Assembly (NCBI GenBank): GCA_019614645.1
Contig: JABWDB010000007.1
Location: forward strand, 10,987,501 to 11,051,500
Length of the DNA stretch: 64,000 bases
From: Stratiolaelaps scimitus
Taxonomy: Eukaryota; Arthropoda; Arachnida; Mesostigmata; Laelapidae
Direction: 5' to 3'
Position numbers and translations under genes: made by a program. The notes beneath the pieces were generated by a model. That model saw only the letters and a program-made list of their open reading frames with translations, was not told the DNA's origin and did no database searches. This document shows, in pieces, positions 1-13,149 of this stretch (position 1 is the stretch's first letter; the number at the start of each line of letters is the position of its first letter).

Positions 1-465
1 CGAACAGATGAACGAGTATCGAAATTTTGTGCGTGGCTAACCGGTCTCTGCCCGCAGTCTCCTGCCTCACCAGCGGGAACTCTGTGCGAACTACAGTGTT
101 CGCAGTAGTTATGCCACGACTAGAGCCACCACCGACTACCACCGCTGTTACGCCTGCTGCTGCTACCGTCTATCGAACTTCAGAGCAGTTTCGAACTGCT
201 GCTGCTGCGGCCGCTTCTGCTGATCGTGGTGGTGCACGAGGTGATGCTGGTGGTGGTGGTGGTAGTGATGTTAGTTGTGACGGTTGCCACAGCAGTTGGT
301 CGTCGCCAGTTCCGCTGACCGTTCCTCCTGTCGACTCTGATCAGTTGCGGCTGTTCTGGCTGGCCGTTGTGGGTGCCACCAATGAGCGGCACCGACCGAG
401 TAGCTAGGTAAGTTGCGCTACGTTGTATTGTGTTGTTGTTCTGGCTCGCGCCCTCGCTTGCTTGC

Positions 466-490
466 TCGCCCGCCCGCCCGCCCGCCCGCC
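466..490. repeat. (GCCC)n short tandem repeat
   Basis: About six tandem copies of a 4-base GCCC unit lie in the GC-rich left end. Confidence 0.9.
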
Positions 491-1510
491 AGTCGTTCAC
501 TCTTGCCTACTCCTGACGGCCCTGGACACAGTCGGCCACTGTGGCTGCCTTGCCGTTTGTCTATAGCTGCTGCTGTTGTTGTGTGACAGCAGCAGCAGCA
601 AGAGCAACAGAGCAGTTGTAGTCGCCACTATTGCCTCGTCCGCAGTTACTTGGCGCGGGCAGTAACTGAATGGCTGCCTTGTTGACTACCACGATCGTCT
701 ATTGCCCTGTCCCGATGACATGTTATGATGACCGCGTCAGTCGGTGGTCCAGCAGCGCTCACGGCCTCCTCTGCGTTGTGCGTTTCGTCAACAGCCGCCG
801 CCGCCACCGCCAGCGGCACCAGCACGCTACTTCCACTTCCAGTTACTGCTGTCGCTGCAGCAGCTGCTGCGGCGGCTTCTGCACAACGGCTAGCGCCGCG
901 TAGTTTAGTCTAATGTAGCGTGGAGTAGAGCAGAGCATCAGTGTTGCTCAGCCGATGTGTCTTTTCACTGTCTCTATCCCTGTCTGTCTGTGTGTTTTGT
1001 GCCGAACCGCGTCGCGCTACAGTTCTCTCTGCGCCGTCTGTAGTTTGTCCGTCAGGTCTTATTCATTCGCTCGAAATCCCGCGGCACCGTGGACCGACCA
1101 GCGTGCTGTCCACAGCTACTATAATACCTCTGCCGCGCAGTGGCGCTGGAAGTAAGAAGGCAAGTGGTTGTGGTGCTGCTGCTGCTGCTGATAGTGGCAG
1201 TGGTCGTGGCCGGCTACGGCGGAGGCGATGGAAGTGGTACAACGGCGTCGACGATGGTAGCACCACTAGGAGGAGGAGCAGCAGCGGCGGCGGTGCTGCT
1301 GCTGCTGCTGCTATTATTATCACTAGTGGTAGCACAACACAGAAGGGAGGGAAATGAACTGCTGAGCAGCAACAGCAGACACTTGTGTCTATCTGACTAC
1401 TGACTGTCTCGCTCTGACTGTGTTGCTCAGGTGGTATTCGGAGTGATTTGTTGAGAAGGCGCCGCCGCTGACGCCGGCGGACACTATCGCGGTGGTATCA
1501 CTGTGGTATC

Positions 1511-1513
<3 letters not shown>

Positions 1514-1544
<31 letters not shown>
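1514..1544. repeat. (CTG)10 trinucleotide repeat
   Basis: About ten perfect CTG units. Read on either strand they give homopolymers (Ala, Leu, Cys, Ser or Gln) and account for the repetitive open frames around them. Confidence 0.95.
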
Positions 1545-2635
1545 GGTTGATGTTGGCGAGAGTGTAGTTGCTGTTGTGGTAGTGCAGAACGCAGTTCCTC
1601 CGTTCGCTACGAGCGTTTCCGCGCCGTTGACTGATGTTGGACAGAACAACGATGGCGGTCGCTGTCGAACGGAGCCACAAGAACAGCTCGTATAGCTGCC
1701 GTAAGGAAAGTGGCCACGGCGATGGTGGTGTTGGTAGTTGTCAGCTCGCTCTCCGCGCCGGACTCCAGGGGGCAGCCAGGTAAGCACAGAGAGACCTCGC
1801 TCGAACACCGCGACTGATTCACTGCCAGTACATGACCACCACCGCGATTTGTCTACGATTGAGGATAGGTCAGCGTCGGATGGCGTACAGTTCGACAGTG
1901 GCTGGCGTTAATCATGGTCGTTTCGAGACGCAAAGCCCCGTCTGCTTCTTGACGACGTGGGCTGTACAGGAGACAGAGGTGGCGACTGCAGCAGCAGCAG
2001 GAGAAATTCAACTGATACCGAGACTTCCTGTGTAGTTATTTATCAATCAATCCCATCTACGGAACGACACTCGGAGAGGAACGATTTACGTACGGCCTTA
2101 TTACGCTTGCTGCCTCTCGCGCGCACACAGTCAAACCCTACAGGCACATTCACTCGTACAAACATATACACAGGCGGGTGCGTAGCCACGTACTTGGAGA
2201 TGAGCTCTCGCAGAATCGAGCCAGATTGAGTGGAAACTTAGTAATCGCAATGGACTCACTGTCCACTCACGGAGTGGCTGCCCTCGTTGAACGAGTGCGC
2301 TGTTCGGTGGGCGATGAATCGCGAACGCGAGTTCAGCCCAGGAGGTCCACACACAGCATCAAGCACAAACAGCCCGTTGCTGGGCTGGTTAAGAAAGAGA
2401 ACCACGTTTACTCCGATCGTTCTCTCGTTGTATCGTCATCATCATCGTCGTTCGTTTGTCAATGTACCGCCTCGGAGCTGGCGTCGCTCAGCGTCCGGTT
2501 AGCGGCCTGTCACACGGACGGACACGGACGAACTTTGCTGGCTGTCACAGCTCGCAGCAGGCCGCGGCTGCTGCTGCGCTGTCCTGCCCTATCCAGTCCT
2601 GCTCGTTCTGTTGGCTGAATAGCTGTGTCGATGCT

Positions 2636-2674
2636 GTGAGAGAGAGAGAGAGAGAATAAGGGGGAGAGAGAGAG
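2636..2674. repeat. GA-rich microsatellite
   Basis: A GAGAGA run interrupted by a short G-rich piece. Similar TA/GA tracts follow at about 3857-3906 and a G10 run at 4167-4176. Confidence 0.85.
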
Positions 2675-3858
2675 GAGTTGTGGGGGAACCGCGCCAGGCG
2701 GAGCCGCGTACAACTCGCTTGTCCCTCAGTCTCTCGGTGGATGTCGGTCTGACTGACTGTATTCCCGTCTCGTGGTTGGTGTCGAGCAAGCGCCTGCTAC
2801 AGTGACAGGGCCGCCTTCGTTCACCCAAACAACCAAGCGGACTCAGCATGCAGCTGCTGCTGCCGCTGCTGCGATACTAAACTCCACTCCTCTTGTATCG
2901 CTAGCGGCACCGGGATGACGACCACCAGCACCACCACCGCTCTCTCACAGGAGCGCAGCTATCCAGGGGCTGCGTTTACCATTGTCCTGCCAGCTAACGT
3001 CCTGAAAGCGCGGTGGCGGTGGCGGCAGTAGGAGCCTGCGGTAGGAGCAGCATCCAGCGCCGCCACTTCTCGCCGCCCTCTCGCCACAGCCAGACGACGG
3101 CCGACGACTGGCTCGTTCGTTGTTTGCTTGGGGGGGGGAGTGTGCGACTACACTACGCCACGCTACACAGTGACAGCTACTGCTACTACTACGGAGCTAC
3201 GATGCTCCTGCTGCCGCGACCGCCACCACGGTCTGATGCGGCGGCGGCGGCGGCGGCTGCTGAACGACCGACAGACAGACCACGAAGAGGGCGACTACGC
3301 CGCCACTGCCACTGGCGAAGACTGGGACCGCTGGGACTACGTCAACTACGCCGTCTACAGCCACGAGGCAGACGAGACGAGACAAAACGACGGCAGGCTC
3401 CGGCTCTCTTTCCCCGTACCCGAGCGCATGCAAACACACGCACACACGAAAAGACACACCGACACATACCCGTCAGTATACAGCTGCCCAAAGCACGCAG
3501 AGACAACAAATGGGGAGGGACTCACTCGGCGGACGCTGCTGGGAACTTCCGTACACTATGGTTCTATGGTGCAAGCATAGAGCATACATACGTATGCAAC
3601 CGTAGACAGGATTCGACACTGGGTTAACGTTCGCCAGAGAGGACTAACAGCAGCACATCGGAACGAGCAGCAGAGATGTAGAGCACGCGACAACAACGCG
3701 ATATGAGAAACAACCAACTTCCCCAATCTCACTGTTCCCAACTCGTCTGGTTGGGTTATAACAGCAGTTGTAATAATGGTAGCTGAGGGGTCTGTCCGAC
3801 GAAAATGAGACCCGTTAGACAGTTAACGCGCTCCTCTCGCCAGAAATATACATATTGC

Positions 3859-3905
<47 letters not shown>

Positions 3906-6900
3906 TAGGGAGGGAGAGAGTTCGCGGTTGTACGCGTTACTACTAGCGTGAAACTACCCTCATTTCATACGGGGAGCGTGTAGCAGCCAACGCCGGATGA
4001 CGTCGAGGAGAACGAAGGCCAGGAGGCAGAATGAAGCGACCGAGGTACCAGCGCCGGACTTAGCTGTTCAGTTAAGACGCTGCTAGCGACGTCCGTGTTA
4101 ACGCCATCGTCGACATTAAGGTCAAGTCAACGGTAAATCTGTGAGACATTTACGGTCTACCTCTGAGGGGGGGGGGAGAGAGGGGAAATGGACATTTGCT
4201 CCACCAACGCAATAATAATAATAATCACCATAATGATTTTGATGATTATGGTGATGATTTACGATATTATTTTTATTATTGTGATAATTATAACAACAAT
4301 GACAATATGTACGAGAACGATGAGATGGGCGCTGGTGTGTTTGTGTGCATGTGGGGTGGCTCGAAGGCAACGCTCGGGGATTGTTGATGATGAAGAAATG
4401 GAGAGGGTCACACAACGCGAATGGGAATGAACCGACCCCCGCTGAGCGCATACCAGCTGTTTTATAGGTCTCTTGCTATTCCAGCCTTCGATATACCCCC
4501 CAAAGCACAACGACCCCACACCATGACACCCCGGGGGAGCACTTCTTCATCCTTCGAAAGCGAATTCATACGATGTTCCCGCACCCTCGCGTGTCTATGT
4601 GTGCAATAGACTCGATGACAATGCTGCTATGATGGCCGACAACTTGTGCAACTTTTTGTAAGGTTTTCAAACTCTTGTTTGCTGTGGTGCTTTCTTCAGC
4701 CGGGGGGCTCTCGCGCAACCTGATAGGAAATAATGATTTCTCGCTGTCGAAGTCGGCCGTTGTTGAAATTGTCGCCGAGCTTTATGAAGCAGTTTATTCA
4801 TGTTTTTATACGAGTTAATAAAAAAAACCCCGAGGATCAGCCAACGATAGGTTCCTTGTGAAAAATATGCAATATTTAAAGATTCTATTACAATATAAGA
4901 AAACATCGCGTTGCTCACCTCGAAGATATGAGAGTGTCCTGGCCTATTGACTATCTGTGATATATTTTGATTCTGATCGTTCACTAGTCTCAAATTTATG
5001 ACGTTTTTCAAATTACGCGGGCGGCATTATCGTCGATAATGCGGATGGCTTATGTGATGTGACGATTTAGCCAGGGTTATGAAGTCCGTCACACGAAAAT
5101 ACTGATTTTGCAAATCTAACCCGCACAGTGAACGTATAATTTCAATCGTCCGAAACGATAAATCATTGTAAGCACGTATGATAGAGAGGTCGGTATCATT
5201 CTGAAAATATAAATCAATAATATGAAAGGTATTGCAAAGTGGAGACTTTGATTTCATGATCATCACACGATTGTATTGTATATTGTGTTATATATATACT
5301 GCGTATGCATCATTGTATGCAGAATCATTGAGGCATATCCGATTATGCATCTAACGACGGTCAACCCACGGTCATGTGGAGATTAACTGCGCATATTGCT
5401 GCACATCTAACCCGGCCTATTGGTCATATTATATAGTATATTATTACAAGTGAGTTAACTAACCAAATCATCTGCTAACTCGCCACCAAGTATTTTAATA
5501 GTTAGATAGTCCACCAAGTTTGCGGCACCAAGTCATCGAGGATCCTGGCTGTCGCATATGAATCAATCTCGGGTCCGGATCTAACATCCTTAGGATCATA
5601 TTGTCGTGGACGCTGCGGCACACGAAGGAGCGTGTCTCACCGAAATCACGATACGCATTACAGCTTCTGCGTGAGTAAAGCACATTTTACGTCGAACGTA
5701 CGGTCGAAAAACAGATACTCGAGAAGCAACTCCTTCTATCCAACTTCCTCGACCAACTCGACTTTCGGCATGCGTAGATATTATTAAGCGTAGCAATTTT
5801 GTTCGAGTGGTGACAATTGTCCACGTGTATCGGGCGTTCTTAGTGCTAGCCGAATGACTTTCGTATTGTCATATGGAGCGCTAGAGAGTATTGGCCCCCT
5901 TGGTGTTACACCCTGAGATCTAGTTTAGGGTTTCTGCTGTGCAGAACTGGTTTGCTATATCGATTCTAGTCAAACATCTCTCATATCGGCTAGTGAGTAT
6001 TGCGCATCAAGGTGGCAACACTCGCAGGGCTGGACTGTTTAAGCTGGGTGTGGCTTACAGCGCGGTAATGAAGTATATCGTAGATCCTGCGCAAAGCATA
6101 CGGAGTGAAACCTGCAATGATGACCCTATGAGGAGAGCAGTTAAGTACAGTGCGATTTGTACGCTGACCATGTTCAATTAATAACGGTGATTACATTGAT
6201 TTGCCTTTATGGCAATAATTCAGAATTCGACCTCATTAGCGATGCACGAGGCTGGTCGTGAAAATATTTTTAGCGATCGCATTTCTATTGGAATCAAATC
6301 GTAGTGGGCATCAGATGAGCTCAGATGAGACCGTGGTGGACACACCCTTTAGTACCTGCCACTGTCTAAGATCGGACCAATATATAATATTTAACTTATA
6401 GGAGCTCTTGTTGCATTCTGGTTTCCTATTTGTCAACCATTACTACAAAATAATTCATGTAATCACAATTGCGGGCTTCAAACGTTTACATCGACAGCTG
6501 TCGGGGGTAATTTCGCTTACAGGCAGCATTTACATTAAATATCAGCAAACGCAACGAAATGTAATGTTCGTCGCAAAGACGAATCTGAAACTTCAATACG
6601 ATATTGATTCTCAAGCTCATCCTCAACACAGGGCATTGCTGATAACGATTCGAGCGGGGAGCCAATACCAGGCTAATTATGCAATAGTGTTGATATATCG
6701 TCTGTAGTTATCAACGTATGCCGGCCGTTTGGAAGAACTGGACTATGGGTTCGATGGGAGCTGTAATAACTCATACTTTCAATAGTTTACTGTTGGGAGA
6801 CTCAAATGTAAACCTTCTCGGTAGGCTTCCAAATGACGAATATTTAGTGTTATTCTCTTCAGGCGATAACCGCCACATCATTGAGAAGATCACATGCCCG

Positions 6901-7434
6901 TGCTCTAAGAGATGTATAGATCACATCGTTCCCAGCAACTGTAACAGTTTCGCCGTGGGTCCGCTGCAGTTTGGTTAACTCCGCTGTTTTCTAAGCACTA
7001 GCATGTTGTCGTTTGGCCCGAGGGAACGCCTCGTCGCTCCAGGACAGGCCTCCTGAGACGGTGATTCCCGCTCGACTGCACAACAGGCTCTTCCTGGGCC
7101 GCTTTGTGAATCAAGCGCAGAACATCAACTGACTCCTAGCTCATGCTCCCACCGATGTAAACTCGGCATTCCGAGTTCCGAGTACTTGAAGCAATTCGTG
7201 GTGAGCTTTATTATGCATGTGATAGATGGTTTACTGTGACCGACGCTGAGAATTCGGATTCTTGTTCAAGTTACGGCATACGGCACATTGTTAAGGCAGG
7301 CCGTTCGAGTCTAATAAATAAATTTTTCCGCACGAAAATTTTAGAGCATTTGAACGTGTTGTTAATACTATAGTAACGCGGCGAATCTGGTGCTGTTTCG
7401 AAACCTCCATGTGACAATTCACGAGACTTACCTC

Positions 7435-7824
7435 ATGTCGTCTCAGACCATCAAACGTTTGGAGATTCATCTTGCGAAGTCAATGGAGTGGCAGGCTGCG
7501 ATTGGCTGCTCCGGCTGCTTAATGCCATGTATGTATTGCACTACTGAGGAGACTAAAAGGGATCGGGGTTCAACGTCTCTTGTTAATTTACAAGGCGCTG
7601 CTGCTGCTGCTGTCGGTTCGATTATGTTATGCGCTTCCGATTTGGGAGAGGCGGGGGAAGATGATTTCAAAGAAACCCGAAGGGACAAATTATCCCAGAA
7701 CGATGCCCTGAGGGCGATGTTTGACAAGAGCCGCAGAGGTTCAGTACTCATGGTGCACTCACTCGAGGAAACTGATCTCCATCGACAATATATACAATAT
7801 TCATGTCGCGTCCTTTGCTTTTAA
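7435..7824 (+). CDS. Unrecognised open frame, possible exon (129 aa)
   Basis: Open frame from an ATG, not assigned to any family. It has four Cys close together near residues 23-37, a five-Ala run from GCT repeats at about residues 60-64, an acidic/basic middle and an Arg-Arg-Gly-Ser-Val stretch that would fit a protein kinase A site. The translation looks less random than its surroundings, but the opposite strand is also open over much of the same interval, so it may be chance. No neighbouring exon was identified. Confidence 0.15.
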   Translation: MSSQTIKRLEIHLAKSMEWQAAIGCSGCLMPCMYCTTEETKRDRGSTSLVNLQGAAAAAVGSIMLCASDLGEAGEDDFKETRRDKLSQNDALRAMFDKSRRGSVLMVHSLEETDLHRQYIQYSCRVLCF

Positions 7825-10800
7825 GATGCCGAAAGTATAATTCTGTCGGAGGTCTGATTCCCGCTTGCCGCCGTCGTCAGCCGCTCCAACCGTCGCGCCA
7901 CCACGTTTGAGATACCCTTAATATATTAGCTCACGAATCTGGTAGACCGTGAATCTGGAGTTCTTTCTTGAGCAAATTTTTGATAACCCAATTCAAGAAA
8001 ATAATGGACCATATCTATCTAGAAATCATCGGCAGCACACAAACGAATCGGTCTACCGAGAATCGCAATAAAATCATTTCAGTGCCATTGTATCGAGCGA
8101 CGTCTGCAAGCGACGCCATGTACGGAATAGTCAAGCCGAGAAGTGTGCAGTGTCGAATGAGCCTTGAATAAAGACGCATCTGATAGATACCTAACACTAG
8201 CTCGCTCAGGCTGACCCGCAGCTGTCATGTACCTCTTATGCAAGAGGTTGTCTCCAAGGATTCGATCAAGAAGGCTAATGTTTGAAACCGACCCCCTCCC
8301 ACGACAGATCCTTAAAACAATGCGGTTACAAAGAGTCACCCGAAATAGCCTGCCATAGACGAAAGTTACAGCTGAAGAACAGCGAGCTGTGGAGAAGAAC
8401 CCCGCAACTGTCTCACAAAACGCGTCACTGAAGGTCAACTCACTAGTCAATGCAATCCACTGTTGGCGACAACACTTACGACGGTGAACGTGGTCAAAGG
8501 AATACTCGCCATACTCCCACGATCGGTAAATACACACAGGTGTCATACGAAAGAAAAGTACGACACTAATTATTGATCCATAACGAAAATAGTGTCCAGC
8601 GTTTTGCATCATTTCCTATCTGACTATCGTAACTCCCTGTGTCTTAAATTTAACATTCTGTGTAGTTTTGTGTTTACTACGGTATATTGTGGTTGGAATA
8701 GAGTGTCCGTGTGTGAACTTATGTTAAACCTTTTGTTGAGGAACTGTTATGCGAGATATTGTAGGGGCCGGAATCCTGGACACTATCATCATCAGGTCAC
8801 AGGATCATGTAGGAAAAATAATTCGTCGTGTGCTTGCCAACGTATTTACAGTAAACACCTTACGGCAAGGGTAACCGAGTGTCATTTAAATAGAACTTTA
8901 ATATGAGACCCCATGCAGATGTAGAGACAACTAAAAGTGAAAACAGCTACCCGAAGTGACGTCGAATCGAATGAAGAACAAGATAAGACGCCCCACGAAA
9001 GTTAACTTGCCACGCTCATCGCACACGGCGAAGGGAATCCTACTGAGAGGAGACTGGAGTTAATGTTGCGAGCGGCGAATGCGCCCACGCAGAAGCCTGG
9101 TAATGGAGTTGGGACGGGCGGTTGTAGCCGGCAGCATTGTGATAGAACCAGAACATCGAGATCTTCTGGCCAGCAACGGAATCTGGTTGTGGCACGGTAA
9201 CAACAGATACGTCCTCATATGTGGGCAATATAAAAGCTAATAGTATTATGATGTACACAGATGTCCGTTAATAAATGACCAGGTCGGCTACGACCTCGTT
9301 TGGAGAAAAGCGATAAATTAAGGTGGTCGGACCAATGAAGGACCTTATGTTATTGGGTTTTGGTTGTCGAGACGGCTAGAGCCAACCAGCATCCCTGCTA
9401 GTGCATCCCGAATGTGAAGTTGCTGAAGTGTACGAGATGAGATGTCTTCGTCAACTAGGACAGGAAAAAGTGGCTTATCACTAATATGATCTGCAAAAGA
9501 CAACTGGACCACCCCCGCTCCAATTCTGCACTCATCGTCGTGTTAATCTGGTGATTATATTCGCTTGAAGGGAAATAAAAAACACAAAGGCAAAACAACT
9601 TTCGAGAAGAATCCAGACCCAATTGGAATAGTAAGGGGCACATTTATACAGAACTTACTTGCCAATAATAAACGGATCATTGATTGGTTACATTTTCAGT
9701 TGCTGGGTATTTTTTGTTGCCGAACGTGTCTCACTGTGTTGTAGCCTGTGATATTTGAAAACTAGATTACTGAAGTGAGGTACAATATATACGTAACACG
9801 CCACAGGTCAACGTACATCGGCGTTCATACGTGTTCACCGCCATCGTATACCAACTCTATAACACAAAACAAACCACATGTGGCACCGTCAAACACTAAT
9901 GGGCTGTTCTCCTCTTTTTTTCGCAGTCTTTGAAATCCCCTGCATAAGGAAGTAATTCTTATGTTACCATCTTCGCCGGTGCTTTGAACCTTGAACGTGT
10001 TGAAGGCTCTCGAGATTTTAAGCGGCCAGTTAGTCATTGAACCGCGCGAGCAGGGCAATGTTTTCGAAGAACTCGAATTCGTGCGAAATACTTCCGCAAA
10101 TGCCCTATAAGCTGTGACTTGAAACTGGCTCAGACTGACTACAATCTCTCCCACCCAACCCTATCTAAGGCGCATTTGGGGACGCCGGTGCTGCACAGAT
10201 AAGCTATAACCCTAATCCTTCCGTTGCAATACGACCTTGTGTCATAAATGTATTTGTTAGTTCTGTCAATTTCATGGGACTTTCGTGAGCCATCTATTAT
10301 GACACAGTATTCGATAACGGTAGCTGGTAGACTGGTATACTGAAATCGCTAAAATCAGTGCCTTAGTTAAAGATATATTTCCCTTAACATGATCAATAGT
10401 ATTGATCTGCAAAATCTCACAAAAAACATATTGCTGATCTGAGGAAGAAACCGCTGTGTATAGATCAGGGTTACGACACACAAGGAGGATGAGAAGTCTG
10501 TCGAGGATCCTGATAGATCTCAATTCAGATTTTTAATATTGAACTCCGCGAAAGCGCTCGTTATGTGGAAGAATCCGAGAAATCTATGGGGCTCAATGGT
10601 TAGACTATTGTTTAAAGAAAACCATTTTTGGTGATAACTGGCAAAAAAAAATCTCTGGGATCTCATGGATGGTGTTCACCGATTGTTTGGGAAATATTTA
10701 CGAGAATTTTAACTGATCCATCAGAAGCCTTAAATACAGCATGTATTTGTGATATTCTGTGAGACGAGGGATCAACATACTCCAATTCATAAACCTTCCA

Positions 10801-11182
10801 TAATGGTGGTTCGTTATAGTCGCGAGGACTGTATTGTCTGACTCAAGTGCGGTTGTTTGATTAATGAGAAGCACAAGAGATCCCTTTTGGGAATCGGATT
10901 GATGTTCATTCGGACACAATTTGCGAAATGTAAAGTGGCCTTGGTTACTTTGAACACATTCACATTTGCTTTTTATCGACAGAGATATCTCGACTATACG
11001 TCACGTACCATGAAGCATATTCATGTTAATCGACAATCTCGGAGCACCTATAGTTCTAAACTTCGGATCCCCTCGGGACTGCGTCTGAAGCTAATCGCGT
11101 AGCAGTCTCATCCAGGAGGTACAATAGATGCCAGTTGTCAACACCATACTTCTCATTTACTATAAAAATGCGAGCTTGAACA

Positions 11183-11184
<2 letters not shown>

Positions 11185-11231
<47 letters not shown>
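11185..11231. repeat. (AT)n microsatellite
   Basis: About 23 perfect AT dinucleotides, the longest dinucleotide run in the window. Confidence 0.97.
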
Positions 11232-11233
<2 letters not shown>

Positions 11234-13149
11234 GTACCTTAAATGGAATAATTTGTCAGGCAATGCACGAAGGGTGTCTCGAGACAGTGATTTAGAAAAT
11301 TTTTTTAATCCATAGGACAAATCCTGGACGGGGACGTCACTCGGCTATGGATTCACACAGGACAACTCGTCAGTAGCAATTAAATTACGAGAAGCCGACT
11401 CAAAAGTAGTTAGCACAAATACCGTGACTGGTCTCTGAATACATTCACCCCGTAGCTGGCCGAAGCGTGCCAACGACAGGCTTTTTTTATTATTATTTGG
11501 CGTTTAATTAACCCTATACAGGTATAACATTAGATATAAAAATGGCATTCTTTCCCTGGTAACTTGCAAGTCCTAGTAACTTAAACAGCTTCTAAATGCT
11601 GTTTTTGAAAAAACATTTTTTGAAAAATCATTACACAAGTTTCAAAAATGACAACAACTACAAAGAAAGTACTGTGTCGAATTTATTGTTATATACAACG
11701 ACGCTTCGATTTTATCCTGGTAAACACTATCGTTCAATGATTGATCCACAGCGCCCACATTGGACGTAGAGTACCGCGGGTCACAGGCCGCCTCTTGACC
11801 CGAGTCGGTGACTCCCGGCTGGCTGGCTGGCCACTCCAATAAAACCTCGGCATACTCGGAAGCTACGTGATGCAATTATTTTGCAGTTCGAGGCCGGAAA
11901 CCCTACGAATTTCATAGTGCACCGTCCGACGTCGTGGGCGCGAACTATACTCATAGTATGTACCTTCTATATTTCCGGTGTAGCGTCGACCTAAACACTT
12001 TTCGGAGAGGAAAAATCTACCCTATAGCGGAATTAGCTTTAGTATATTTCCTTCCCAATAAGCGATTGGAGTGCACCACCGGAGAGTTGCCGTTAGACCT
12101 TTCGAATCTGATAGAAATAAATGTAAGGCATCGAGGACAATTCGAGCGATTTTAGTGAACGATGACCGGAATATAAAAGTATACGAAATCAGGTAAAGAA
12201 ACCTTCTTACTAATTCTCTTTTTTTAAGAGGGAAGACATCCGTTATGCACGATACCTATTGTGTAACAACTATGATCTTTCAACATATTTTTCTTGTCGA
12301 AAATTGTTATTATACAGAAATTTCATTAAAGGTTACAAAATTTTGGCATTATCTGGCTGTTCGACATTTCATAGACTGTTCCACGCTTGCGTGAATCTGG
12401 TGCATACCCATAGTCACGGAGGTTGTGCACATTTATCTATAATTGTAAACATATCCACATGGATTGCGGACGATTGCTTGTTCTGTGTTTAAGCTGATAC
12501 CTACTTGGAACGTATCGCGGAAGTAACTGACATTCATGCTTTACGACATAGATATATCTATAAAGAGAGAGAGAGATACAACTGTTCAGCATGCGAATCT
12601 ATTGGGTCTATCTGTGAGGTGGCCCTCACCGTGGCATGGTATTCAAAGTGGTGGAACCAGGGATATCTGGCAGGTATGTAATTCAACAGGAAAAACCTAG
12701 CGATCTCATATTTGATCTCTCGACACTCGCTCTGGGGCATATGCACAACAAATGGCTCTCATTGATCTGCTCTGCACAGCTATTCCTGAAATGTTGATCC
12801 TGCTCTCATGCCAACACCTCAGATAGCGAGAACAATTAAGGATTATTTTTGTTCCATTCAATACCAGCTTTACAATCTACCCCACAAATGATGGCTGATG
12901 CCAACCCAGGAAACAATGTTCGGATGTTATCTTCAGCACCCAATACTCCTGCAGGAAATACTCATATGATATTAGCACACTACGAAACACTATACCAGGA
13001 CGAACTATATTCTTCGAAATACTATAACATATTGTCCAGCCAACTTTGACATGGCTCTCGTAATCTTGTTCAAAACAGAAAACTTAGTGTAACTTTCATT
13101 TTTGAAGTGGCCGTACCATTTTAGCAGGGCACCTTACTTGCAGCTCACA

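Larger units (their letters stand above)
1..4600. other. GC-rich, trinucleotide-repeat-rich region without a supported gene
   Basis: This stretch is far richer in G+C and CpG than the following 8 kb and is dense in CTG/CAG, CGG and GA tracts. Open frames on both strands give poly-Ala, poly-Ser, poly-Leu or Cys-rich translations, which is what translated triplet repeats look like. No conserved domain or convincing splice chain is visible. The composition resembles promoter and long 5' untranslated regions of arthropod developmental or neuronal genes, so a first exon could lie here, but that is inference. Confidence 0.4.
4600..12840. other. Intergenic or intronic stretch without a recognised gene
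   Basis: Composition drops to ordinary AT-richer DNA. Open frames are short and none shows a family signature I recognise, on either strand. Contents worth naming are a CTG-repeat-containing open frame at 7435-7824 and an AT microsatellite at 11185-11231. The stretch could be one long intron of a gene beginning in the GC-rich left end. Confidence 0.5.

Noticed and set aside
941..1403. Overlapping open frames rich in Leu, Ala, Ser and Gly
   Set aside because: They are translations of CTG/GGC-type triplet repeats in several frames at once, so codon choice carries no coding signal.
8079..8612. 177-codon minus-strand open frame
   Set aside because: Starts with ATG but shows no domain, no consistent composition and no neighbouring splice chain; likely chance in a gene-poor stretch.
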